64,000 bases of DNA from the NCBI RefSeq assembly GCF_029227915.1, contig NC_079875.1:14195001-14259000 (forward strand). Reading direction: 5' to 3'. Under the pieces are notes generated by a model. The model did not search any database, was not told the origin of the DNA, and worked only from the letters and a program-made list of their open reading frames with translations. Within the stretch, counting starts at the first letter, position 1, and every line of letters begins with the position of its first letter. This DNA is from Hydractinia symbiolongicarpus (taxonomy: Eukaryota > Cnidaria > Hydrozoa > Anthoathecata > Hydractiniidae). Positions 46,521 to 58,700 of this stretch are shown in pieces. Position numbers and translations under genes: made by a program.

Positions 46521-47253
46521 CCTTATTCGGTCCGCGGGGGGCGGATTCCGCCTCCTAGCGGTTTTTCTTAATAAATCCTTAATACTACGTTGCATGGCTA
46601 CAATATTTACTGAGTTTTAATATATATCTATAAGACACCTGCATGCCAAATTTTTAGGCCCCATACATACTGTTCGGAGGCATTGATATTGGCTGTTACT
46701 CGAAACTACATCTAAAAATCTCTATGAAACCCTTATAATAGGGCAAATATAATAACTCTTGTTAGAATTATAGTTAGAACATGAAAGTTACAACACAATT
46801 TTTTTTCATCAAGAAGAATCATTTTGCATGCTTTGGACACATGATTAATCCGATTTGCCGATTTTTTCGGATTTTACCCAAAAATCGGAAAAAACAGATT
46901 TCCGGGCAATTTTTGGCAGTTTTTTATACGATCTGTGTAAAAACCGGAAAATATGTTAAATAACTTTTATTTAGCTTTCAGAAACTTCAAACAGAATGCT
47001 CTAGAACTAAAGTAATTGAATTTTATGCAGATAGTGGTATTTTAGACAAATTCCAAGCTTTTGAAGACGTCACAGAAAATGTATTGACGCAAGCAAAGAT
47101 TTATTGATGCCATTTTGTTCCTTTCCTGACGTACTAGAAGCGTGCCAAGTTTAATTCCATTTGGACAAGCCTATGAAAAGTTATTCAGGGAGGGGCAGAT
47201 TCCGCCCCCCTCGGCAGTCATAATATGTTCGACAAACCCCGGACCGAATAGGG
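46521..47253. mobile_element. piggyBac-type non-autonomous element (733 bp)
   Basis: Perfect TTAA duplications flank it (46517-46520 and 47254-47257). The ends are inverted: ccttattcggtccgcggggg at the left against ccctattcggtccggggttt read from the right. Both ends also contain a ggggcgga-type block. A TTAA target with CCYT ends is diagnostic of piggyBac. The interior has no transposase. Part of it (46935-47040) is repeated at 7595-7700, near a piggyBac transposase relic. Confidence 0.88.
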
Positions 47254-47530
47254 TTAACGCGGGCTGCCTTTTTTTTCTTTTCATTCTACTTGCTTTTCTC
47301 CTTCGTTCGATGTTTAAAACAATTTTGGTACCATCAAAGATTTTACCTGAGCTAAGTGCTATTTAGGAATCCGTGGAATAAGGCCAGTGCAATGGTGGCG
47401 TTCCGGCCAATTCAAAGGAAAATAGTTATATTTTTAATATTTGACGCGCTATGCTAAATACTCCTCTTTGCATTTATTTTTTAACTAAAGTGAACGTTGT
47501 TCAATTATCCAATCTTTAGGAGTGAAAGCA

Positions 47531-47574
47531 TGAGTTGTAGCTACCACAGGCGGTCCTGCGGTAGCTACAACTCA
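47531..47574. repeat. Strong hairpin
   Basis: tgagttgtagctaccacagg faces cctgcggtagctacaactca across a spacer of about four bases, with one mismatch. It is not followed by a T-run and overlaps no gene. Its function is unknown. Confidence 0.7.
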
Positions 47575-47983
47575 GCTACGGTTCAGCATGACATATTGAT
47601 TACTCCAGTTTATTAACCTGCTGTAAAATTTGGTGAAAATAAATATGTTTGGTTGAATTAGTACAAATAATTATTCCACTGTTTTAATTTTACTTCCATC
47701 TCAAGGCTTACCATATAACCTTACCCTTCATCACATTTATTTTCACTAAACTTTCACTAAAGCTTTCTTGTGTTTGTACTAGGACCTTTAAAATTCTCTT
47801 GTCAGTTTTCCCAACCCCTACCAATACAAGCCATTAACAGTCAAATAAATGTTAATGAAACAAGGACCTCCTTGATAAAATGGATACTAAATAATACACA
47901 CATCATTGAAAAGCATATCGAATAAAAATGTACCCTAAAACTATGTCTCAAAGTTTTATTAAAAACGCATTGCTGAAAAAGCA

Positions 47984-50697
47984 CAACCTCGTCCCCAGGG
48001 CATCTTGTATCTTTTCTGACCCTGGGACGGCAATACGAACATGGCTCTGGAGGAGGCTGGTCCAATATGAAACGTGATTGGCGCGGATACATAATTATTG
48101 CGTCATACAAAACATTTTGGCGCTCGCTATTCTGTTGGACGGAAAATTGTTACCTTTTATTTGCTATTTGAAATAAGTATACAAAAGTTAAATACTTATA
48201 ATATGATGTCCTGAGTAAGCTAATAAAGGGTTATTTGAGGGAATCTTAAAATAATTGGTTACTATTTTGCTGAAAGCTCCTAGATGAGGCTACGATAGCA
48301 GATTAAAAACTGTTGGACGGAATCGTAATTTTCCTTTGCATTTTACAAAAAATCGACTTTATTAGAAAAAGTATTTTTTTGACTAATGATAGTTTTCTTT
48401 GATAGTTAGCGGTAAGATGATACACATCAAACATTTATAACATTCTGAAACCTAATGTAAATGCATAAAAATATGTTGAACGGAATTGTCTAAAGGCGTT
48501 CTAATTTTGTGAGATACCACGATTCCATATTTTGCTAAATTTTTGTTTATTTAGAAATGTGTAAATTCATGAGAAATTCAAACGTTTTATTTTTAACCAA
48601 AAGTGTTTACCCATTCTAATTTAGCACGTGAGGCGGCAAGTATGTGACGAACAGGAGAAAGCTGTTCGTATTAAAATGGCGGAAAGCTGTATCATCATGT
48701 TGTTTTCAAAGTGAAAATTTTAATAAAAGGCATTACTAAGCAATGAGAGTATAATATAAGACATCATAAAGTAATACAGCTTACATGGAAATATTTCAGT
48801 GGCTGGGAAAGTTTAATAAAACTAGAAAAGTAGCTAGCTAGCACACTATACCTAGCAAACTATCAAGATAAGAAGAAAAAAAAGAAACTCAACATGTTTC
48901 CAAGTGGCCAGGTTTAATTTGCAGCTTTATGCAATGAATGACGTCACATAAAATTACTAGCTGAGACACCTAGTGCCGCCCACGTCCTTTATAGACAAAA
49001 TAATTTTGCACACAATATCAAAAATGCTTTTTTAAAAAAATATATGTATCATTACGTTTTAAATTATATCAGGTTGTTATTAGTGGGCATGTTTTATTAC
49101 TTTATACTTTTTGGTTACAATAAGAAATATAGAAAGCCAGTAGGTTAACCGTCGGAGCCATTTTATCATTGACTGTACATTTACCAGGCCTATTTCAAGA
49201 AATTCAAAGTGCAATAACTTCATTAAAAAAGTAAAGTTATTGACTTGAAACTTGTTATGGAGTACTTGTAGACCAATCCAATAAAAGATACTTTTACATA
49301 AGGCATAAAAAAAATACACAGCCATTTTGATTCTTGCTATGCCTTTTTTAACACGTTATGAAGAAATTTCAAAAAATCGAACTCAATCAAATTTCAAGTC
49401 ACACTTTGATTAAGCGCTCAGTCGGGCATATGGTTAAATCCAGGATGTACTGAAGATAGTGGTAGATATTAGGCAGCTCACCACTGTGATATATTATCTC
49501 AAGAGTTTTAATACTAATTACAAAGCAGTGAACATAAAAAAATGACAAAAAAAGTCTAAACCGAGTATATAGTATATATAGCGTCCCATAACTTCAGTAA
49601 AAATTAAAATATTGACTTGAGATTTGGTATGATGTGGTTTTAGATTGGTTTGATAAAATTGAGCCAACAAAAAATAGTTCTATTATCGTCATAATTTCTC
49701 TTTGACAGCATATCAATTTTGACTAAAAAAAAGGTTCAGAAAATTTTAAAAACTATTCTAATCTCAGAAATAGGTCAGATAAGATTCAACCTAAAATTAT
49801 GCCAGTAAACAAAAAATTTAATTGCAAAGAATATCTTTTTGCTATTAGTAAAGTCGTATACCAATTTTTTCAAAATTATTAAGGCAGTGATACATGTAAA
49901 AGCAAAAAAGACTTCTAAAGTAAATACGTTTTTGAAGCCTTTTTCACACTATAACTGCAAGAAGTGAGTCCACCATATACCAATTCAGTTTCAGTTAACT
50001 ATTGTTTTAATAAATTTTGTGCAAAAAATTAATAAAAAAGCAACATTGGGATTCGTACAGCAAAATCTTGGTCATGCAGACACAGATATGAACTTACAGT
50101 AAATGAGAATTCTAAAGTTCAGCGCAAATGAATAAAAAATGTAAATGTTAATATGAAGTTAAATTTCTGCCTAGCTACTTTCAGTCAGGCACCTAGAATG
50201 ACACGACCATTTGAAAATTATGTAGCCGTATTTGCACCTTAGAGAACCAACGAAGTGCTATGGTCAGGTGGGTAAATCATTTACTAATTTCCAAGGTTCC
50301 CCTAGCTACAAGTTTTGCAACCCAGTGCTTGCTAGCCATCCAATTCAGTACACATAACTAGTGCTTGAATTTCTTCAAGTAAACAGCGGCCTAAATAACA
50401 TGATCGTATATTTATACCTTTAGAAAACAATCAAGGGCAATATTCAAGTAGTTTGTGTGTTGCGTATGAGAAAATCAAAACAAACTTGCCGCACGTATCT
50501 GTGACGTAAAACGTCGAGCTCGCTTAGCTCTGCAAGGTTATATATAAAACTTCGGTTAATTTAGACAAATCTCATTAAATATTACACACAGAAGAACTGT
50601 GTATTTGAGGGTCACGTGACGAGGCCTCTTCCAGGGCCATGTTCGTATCGCGTCCCAGAGTCAGAAAAGATACAAGATGCCCTGGGGACGAGGTTGA
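47984..50697. mobile_element. DNA transposon with 80-bp inverted ends and an 8-bp duplication
   Basis: The first 80 or so bases (caacctcgtccccagggcat, then cttgtatcttttctgac) are repeated in inverse at about 50615-50697. aaaaagca occurs on both sides (47976-47983 and 50698-50705), an 8-bp target duplication as in hAT-like elements. Each end also holds its own CCCAGGG/CCCTGGG palindrome. The 2.7 kb interior has no recognisable protein, so the element is non-autonomous. The superfamily is not certain. Confidence 0.7.
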
Positions 50698-50705
50698 AAA
50701 AAGCA

Positions 50706-52727
50706 GTGGCTACTTTTTATATATTGTTGACCACAGTTAGAATAGGAAGTGATTGTCAGCTTAGGCGACAGTATACTTCATACTTCTCATTAAACCGATA
50801 TAAACTACAATTAGCTGGTTAACTACACGTTTTTAGAGTTATTAGTTAACTCTTTGTGATATGAAGTTTAGTGTATGAACACTCGTAACTCACGCCCTGT
50901 TAACGGTATTATCTGTGCAGGGAAATCTTCATTAAGTCAAAAAAAGTGGCAAATACATAGGTACTTAGCTAATGCAATGCATGCCATTGATTGGCCACCT
51001 ATTCGGATTTAGATTATTGATTAGCCCTGTTCATGGTGGAGTATTTCCAACTTCACATTACCGGGGGGCTGGCAAGAGGCAAATCCGCCCCTCTTCTCCT
51101 AATAACTATTTTTCTGAAACGCTTTCGAAAACGGAATAATACTTTACACCAAAAGAATAAAATGGGTAAAAACAATTTCACTTTACGTGGTAACGTTATC
51201 GTTATGTTATCCGAATCTTTAAACTTGTCCAAAAAAACACCGCTCGCTTAAAATCCAATTACTTCGGTTTCTAAAACGAATTATAAAATGCAGCTTTGGT
51301 GATTAATCTACCAGATTTTTTGTTATCTTTAAAACAAACAACTTCAGTAACTCCTAATATTCAAAATACTACACGTTCTGTCAACCAGCAAAGCGCTTGT
51401 GGAAACAAATTTTCAGTTTTAATGCAGATTTACTAAATAAATTTTAATGCTAGTTTTTCATATCTATTCTAGTTTAGTGCTGAAAAGAGAGGGGAAAAAG
51501 TATAATCCTGTCTTATTATTTTTTTCTTTTTAACTGTCTCTTCACCTTTCAATGACATGCTTCTGGCGCTTTATCCTACTTTGTGGCATGCTTGCATTTA
51601 CATTAAGTGTTTAAATTGAAAAAAATATTTCAGAAAGGCAAGATAGGACATTCTTGATGTAACTCTTTTGTAGGCTAGTGAACTGAATATGTACCATACA
51701 GTTTTCGATTCGAGGAATAAAGTTCTAGCCGAAACATAATAAAAAGAACTATCATATTATTATTAGTGCACTATGTAAACAAGAAATAAAAATTGTAGCT
51801 GCATAAAAGCGGTTATTAAATCAGTACAAAAATATTCAAAGACATACAGGAGGTAATGATGCCCATTATGTAAGAAAGAATTTGTGTTAAAAAATAAACT
51901 TATTTAGATTAAAAAAACATACTTTTCCACATATTCTAAACATGAATTCACGACAGTACGCCTAAATTTGTCAAGTATTGTATTGAGATTTGTGTTCAGT
52001 AAAGTTGACGTGCAATCGGTGAAACAATTTGCGAAGTAATCAAAGTGGATATTGCGTGGGAAACATAAATGTTTTTTTTTTTTTTTTGAAAAGATAGAAT
52101 GGCGCAATTTGACAAGGGTAAAAAATGGTTCCACGAAATGAGTAAAAACATATCACATACCATTTTAAAAAAACTCCAGCGAAAATTGACATTGCAGAAA
52201 TTGTAAAAAAATAGACAAACCTGAAAACTAAACACAAATCAAAAAAAAAAAAAAAAAAAAAAAAAACCCGCAGAAGTACGATATTTTATTATATCCACGT
52301 AGTCAGTATGTTTGGTCAAGCCGTAAGACCATTAAAATCTTCAAAGAAAAATTACTTCTGTGCGCGTGTTCAAGCTTAAAGGGCAACTTTTAATGATTAC
52401 TCACGCAAACCTCTCCGTAATTTTGTTTCGGAAGAACCTGCGTTATGGCACTTGTTGTTAGAATTTTCCTAAGTTTGATGGCCAGCGTACGTTTACGATA
52501 GCGTGGTGCATTTTAACGGCAAAACAAGAGATGAAAAGGTCGAAACATATCTTCGGATCTGATCCACACTACGTCGTACGTGCTATGATGTACAGTACTT
52601 TCAGTAGTGAAAATGGCAGCAAAGAGGTAGCCGGCAGTAAATTTCTGCGGGCTAAATCCGTGGAAAATAAACCTAGGTTTTGTTATTTAGTACAGCGATG
52701 ACATTGTTTTAAATTACATATTACAAT
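50706..52727. other. Non-coding spacer
   Basis: No gene is supported. There are homopolymer runs of T (about 52071-52087) and of A (about 52241-52266). The latter could be the tail of a retroposed sequence, but no body is recognised. Confidence 0.45.
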
Positions 52728-55700
52728 TTAACAATATTTATTAAAAACATTAAGAAATATTTTTCTTCGGTGTTTTTTTAATAAACATTTAATAGCATCC
52801 ACATCAGTAACATCATAAGCAGTTTGCATGGGATTGTTTCGTCTATTTACATCAATTTGTGGTATAGATAACAGTAATTTAACACACTCAATATAATTAC
52901 GTCGCGATGCAAGATGTAGTGGTGTATTACCGTATTTATCTGCATTGTTAATGTTATTGTTGCCATAGTTAATTAGAACTTTTAAAACTTCTTGATGACC
53001 ATAACCTGCACTGTAGTGATATGCATTCCATTTATACTTATTCACAGCATACACATCACTACCAGCATCAATTAACATTATTATGATGTTTCTTGGTTTG
53101 TTAGTCATTGCAGCTGAGATTAAAAGCGTGCTTTTATCGTAAGCACCTTCCATTTTAACGACATTTGGATTGTTTATAAGAATTGCTTGTAATGTCTTTT
53201 CGTCGCCATTTTCCATGATTTTCTCAACTTCTGAAAACAAATTAGGCCAGAAATGATAACAGAGAATACATTCACAACACAATTACTCGTATATATATTT
53301 ATTTCTTTTTGTGAGGTCATTTATCAATGCTGATATATGAGCAGGAAATTGGGAAACTTTCCATGCGAAAAGAAAGTGCTGTGAAGGACAGAAGTTTGGG
53401 AAAGGCTTAAATAATTTTGAGAATATAAGAAGTATCATCACAAAATTGCGTATAGATGACTAGAAAAAGTCCATTTTGCATATTTTTACCCATTGGTGCC
53501 AATGTTAGCATTCAATACTTAGATATTTTGTCGATTTCTTGTTACATTTAAGTTTCAGCTGATAAACTTTGCAAAATTCAATTCCGGTCAGTAACTAGTT
53601 CTTTAAACATTGACCCAAATCTCAGGCTTAGCAAATAATTTTTGTTTATAAAAGTGTACTTAAGAAAACGAAAAAACATTTCGTATTCCAAATGTTTTTT
53701 TTAAACAAGCTATTCGACATCTAATGAAATTTTCGTCACTTTAGACGGCAAAAATTTAAGGTCAAACTTACTGTTATCGGTACGCAGCTCAAACATCTTT
53801 CTCAAATGAAATTTATAAAAAAAATCTCAGCACTTCTGCTGCAACGATTTTTTAGATAACTCGGTAGTTTATTTTACTTTGTTTTTTTTACCCTATTTGC
53901 TTAACAAGTTGGAGCTGTTATTTAAGAATATTAAAGTACTAGTCGATAAAATCGTGGAACATCCACGTAGGGAAAATAAGAATTGAAAAATGATGGTTGT
54001 TCAGGAGTTTCGATGAGTTCGGCAGCGCATAAACATAACATTAATTTTAAGAAATTTGTTAAGAAGTTTCTCCTTATTTATAGGGCTTGAAACGATGACG
54101 CAGAAAATGTAAGAATCATGTGTTTTTGACAAACAGGTAAGGAGAAATGAGGGTTTAAAAATTTTGTTAGCATTAAACTCGCTAAGGTATTAAAATTATT
54201 TTTTTTTAATATTTGCATACCCGTTGCCTTCACCGTATAAATCTTCAAATACATAAATATTATAAAAAGCAGGAAAATGTATAGGTTGACGAACAGTTAC
54301 AGAAATATTAAGGTTAAAAGATTTTTGATGACGACATAAACCCAGGTTTGGATATTGACATTAGATTAATGTTGTTACCCTCGTGCCCTTACCAGAGAAA
54401 ATTTAACATTTGACACATATCATTTTTGGCTAACTTCGAGACAAAATGAACACATCCACACACTGTTCGTGTATTGTAAATATAGATACACCCGTACCTT
54501 CAAATGTATAAGATTTTTTAAATTTCTCTGTTTCTTTTGCCTTGATGTCCCTATAAAGCAGAAATAAAATAGAAAAAAGAATTCTACGTCTTGGCGAGAT
54601 GCTCTAGTTTGTTTTGATGGCTGGTTTTATGCTAGTTAGGTAGCCGCTATCTACATCAGTAAACTGAAAACAAATTTTACAAAGAATACCTTGCTACGCT
54701 GCACATTTTATAACCATAGTGTTGGGCATATTTTCAAAACTCCTTATAATTTACAACTAAAAGAATGTATATTATTTTACCTTAGATTATTTATGTTAGA
54801 TATTATATTTACGTACTTAAATTGAAGCTGAAAAATGTAGTTTTTTTTAAAGGGGTATCAAAAAAGGCTGTTGATTTATGGCTTAGTCGTTTACACCAAA
54901 ATCGAACTAAGTGAGGACAAAACAACATCGAGAATCATTTTGAATATCACAATTGGCATTGAAATATAACTGAGAAAAAGCGAAAAACGTTTCTGAACTA
55001 GCCAGCTAGCTATACTCTTGAAATTTTCCATAGATACATACAAGACTATTGCACATAAAACCAGTCTAACCAACAACGACTACTCTAAAATCTGTTTGGA
55101 GGTATTTATTACCTTCTTAAACAAGCAACATAGTATTTTCTTACCAAATATGGCTTCTCGTGATGTCGTTGTTAAAATAAACATATTTTACAGGTTGTAG
55201 CCCATTTTAACGCAAAGAATACTAAATGGATCCTGTTTTTAAAAAAGCACTGGGGAAAAGTAGCAATTTCTTCACCACAAAAGTATCTGTTCATAAATAG
55301 GTTGTGTATACAGTTGCAAAATGCGTATAATTTGTTGTACTTGACTAAACATCTTCATTCAAAATACGCAAGCTCCTTATAGCCACTTAATATATACATA
55401 CATTCGTGTTTACGTAACAGAAAGTAATTTCAATTGACCTGCTATTTAAACGGTTAAGAACAATGAGGTTGGTTAAAGCAGAGTTAGATCTCATATCTCA
55501 CTAATATGGTATGTTTATACAACGTCCCTGTATGTTGCAGTTTATTTTGTTTTGCTAAGTTAGCTAACAGCCGAAGTGTTTTACCACTAGGTTATAAGTC
55601 CATTGGGCTTATAATGATTGTTAAGCTTGCTAACTAGCCATAAGGCTTGGTGTTTGCTGATGGAAAGCTTGAGATGGCAAGCTAGCTAACAGAGACCTAG

Positions 55701-58700
55701 GCTAAGTAGCTTAGCATACCTTAACTGATGGGGAAAATGGCTGAAAGTGAAGTTGGCCAAGTTTTGCTAAAATCATATTTGTCACACAGGGAGAAACAGT
55801 ATTAACTTGTAGCAGGATAGAGTGGAAATAGTTTAATTAAACAATAGATGGTAGTTAGTCATTCAATTGGAAAATAAAATGTAGTTGTAAATAAATGTAG
55901 GTGATGGCTTTGGCAGACATCACAAAGTATGGTGTTAGAGTCACCCGGCCGATACTATTTTTTATGACAAATTTTGACATACAGATGAACCGGAATGAGA
56001 ATAACATATTTTATACCCGTTGTCTTCCCACATTGATTATGATCAAAGAACTAAATTATTTCTACCTTTTTATCACAGCTCGAACATTATCAGCAGGTTT
56101 TTCATTCTCTAAATAAATATTAAAACTATATTTAACCTCTTTAGATTCAGAAAAACAATATGCCTACAAGCATCTTCGTAGTCACAAGTAAATAAGTGAC
56201 GAACTGGAAGCATTTCAAAGGGGGTGAAACGTGCACGGTACTTAAATTAATGAAAGAAGAAACAGTGAAAATAGTTAAAAAATGTTAGAATAGACAAAAC
56301 TGTACAACGAAGGAATGTCATGGAAAATATTAACGGGAAGTCCTGCCAGTAAAGCTGATTATTAAAATAAAATATAATTATACAGTTGTTAAATTAAGAA
56401 ACGCATTGAATGCAAAGAGTGAGTTGATAAGCTTTAAGAAAAATTACGTGACATAGTGATATTAAATAATCAACATTATCAGACAAATACTTACTATTTA
56501 AACATTCCACTATATATAAATAATGGGTTGTTTAAAGATTTTTGATGACGTCATCAATCCGTCCCTTGAGAAACGAATTTAAGGACCCAGGTTTAAAAAA
56601 CTTACCCAATTTAGTCCCAGGTTGCCTCTAGTTACTTACGCGATCAAAAATTACTGACGTCACTACTTCGTTTCCCAATTATTTAGCCTCAAAGTTGTAT
56701 ATACAACGCAATGACTTCATTATTTCAAATGAAGTCATTGATGGCACATTAATGTTATTAAGGTCGTGCCGTTACCTCAGAAAATTTAACATTTGACACA
56801 TAACTTTTTCGGCTAACTTCGAAGAAAAATAAACATCTACACACTCTTCGTATATACAGACACAATCGTACCTGGCTCTATTTCCTTTGGCTTGATATTC
56901 CTATAAAGAAATAATAAGTTAGAAAAAAGAATTCTACTTCATGGCGAGATGCTCTGGTTTGTTTTGGTGGCTGGTTTTATGCTAGCTAGGTAGCCGCTAT
57001 CTACATCAGTAAACTGAAAACAAATTTTACAAAGAATACCTTGCTACGCTGAACATTTTATAACCATAGTGTTGGGCGAATTAACTAGCATATTTTCAAA
57101 ACTCCTTATAATTTACAACTAAAAGAATGTATATTATTTTACCTTAGATTATTTAGTGACTCATAAATATATATTAATGAGTGTTTAAATGCACACATAT
57201 ATAGATCTTCTTCCTACAGTACTCTGGTTTGTATTGCCCATAGTTAGTTCACCATTTACCTTTTCTGGTCAGCAGCATATATTTTGGTCAGCAGTCTTGC
57301 TAGTATTTAAGCTGCAGTTGCCTCATGGTTTTCCTTTTCAGTTCTAGCAGTTTTTCTTATGCTTATGTCTGCTGCTTATTAATCCACTTATATCTAATCA
57401 ATCAATTTGCAATCAAACCAATCTTTGGCTAATTAAACATGAATTTATCACCTATATGGATGCTGTTATATTTTATCTCACCTACTCAAACGCCAGATGG
57501 CTCAGAAGATGAAGATTCAACTTCTCAAACCTTTCAATCTGCTGCAATGTCTGTCGCTCTTGAGGAATCGTCCACACTCAAAAAGAAACGTATCCCAAAA
57601 TGTCCTGGCTGCAAGGCACTTCTGGCTCTACACGACTTTGGTATTCCCAGTCGTCACTATCCAGGTCGTCGTTCTAGCGCTACCAACACTGTCACATCAG
57701 CTGCTTCAACACTTTCCTCAACTATCGCTAATAACCCAATGCCTTCAATCCAAAGATCTTCGCCTCTGCAGTCTCACCTAAACAACCCAAACAAATCTTC
57801 TTCACCGTCTCAGCTAGCTGCTCTTCGAAATCAGCTGGCTGTCTTAGAACAGGAAGAGCTATCCCTAAGGGAAAGTTTACAAACAGAAGAGCAACACCTT
57901 CTCAATCAGATTGCTGCTCAACAATCGGAATTAGCTAGGCTTCGCTCAGCTTCTTCCAGAAATGCCTGCCCAGCACAAATTTTAAGCACTTCCCCGTTGC
58001 AGCAAACTGTAAATCCAACCAATCGTGTCCAAGACAATCTCCGCCCTTCACCTCTTGACGTACAACCGCCATCTTGTTTTGCTTCCTTGCTTGCTCCGCA
58101 ACAGTCCGCCAATTTGTTGACCAATCGCACTGTCTTGTCACAACAACAAACACGCTCCCTATCGGATGTTTTTCGCCAGCAAGAAGACCATAGTTCAGAA
58201 TTGTTTCTGCGCCCTGCACTTTCTTCCAACACTGGAAATGGTAAGCCACTTCGTATAGTCGATTTTGTGTCTCGGCTTCGTCCTGTGGAGCAGGAAAAAG
58301 TTATTTCTACTGATCCTAGTTCGCAAACTACGCTAATGTTGGCCATTGGAAATAAGAAGCCAAGACTGGAATCTCTTTCCATGGAACAATATAACATAGC
58401 TAATTTGAGAATTTTTTATGAATTATTGTCTTCTGCCAGATTGCCAACCTCGTCCGATTTACGTGACTATTTGTCTTATTCCATTAAGATCTTAGAGTTG
58501 GTTTGAAAGTACACCTGGGAGTCTGTGCTAAAGTATGACGATGAATATCGAATTCTTCAGCACACTTATGCCTATCCATGGAGCTTTGACAATAGCCATT
58601 TGCATAAAGTGATGCTTATACCTCGTTGGGCCTCCCCTCCTGTCTGTAATCCTTCCAGTACCTTAAGTAAGAGAAATTCAGGTTTACCTGCCTCAGGATC

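Noticed and set aside
55901-56116. Identical 71-codon ORFs at 55901 and 61958 as a conserved gene
   Set aside because: The surrounding 2 kb is equally identical, so the match reflects the recent tandem duplication and not coding constraint.
57918-58397. 159-codon minus-strand ORF
   Set aside because: It is the shadow of the gag-like ORF on the other strand.
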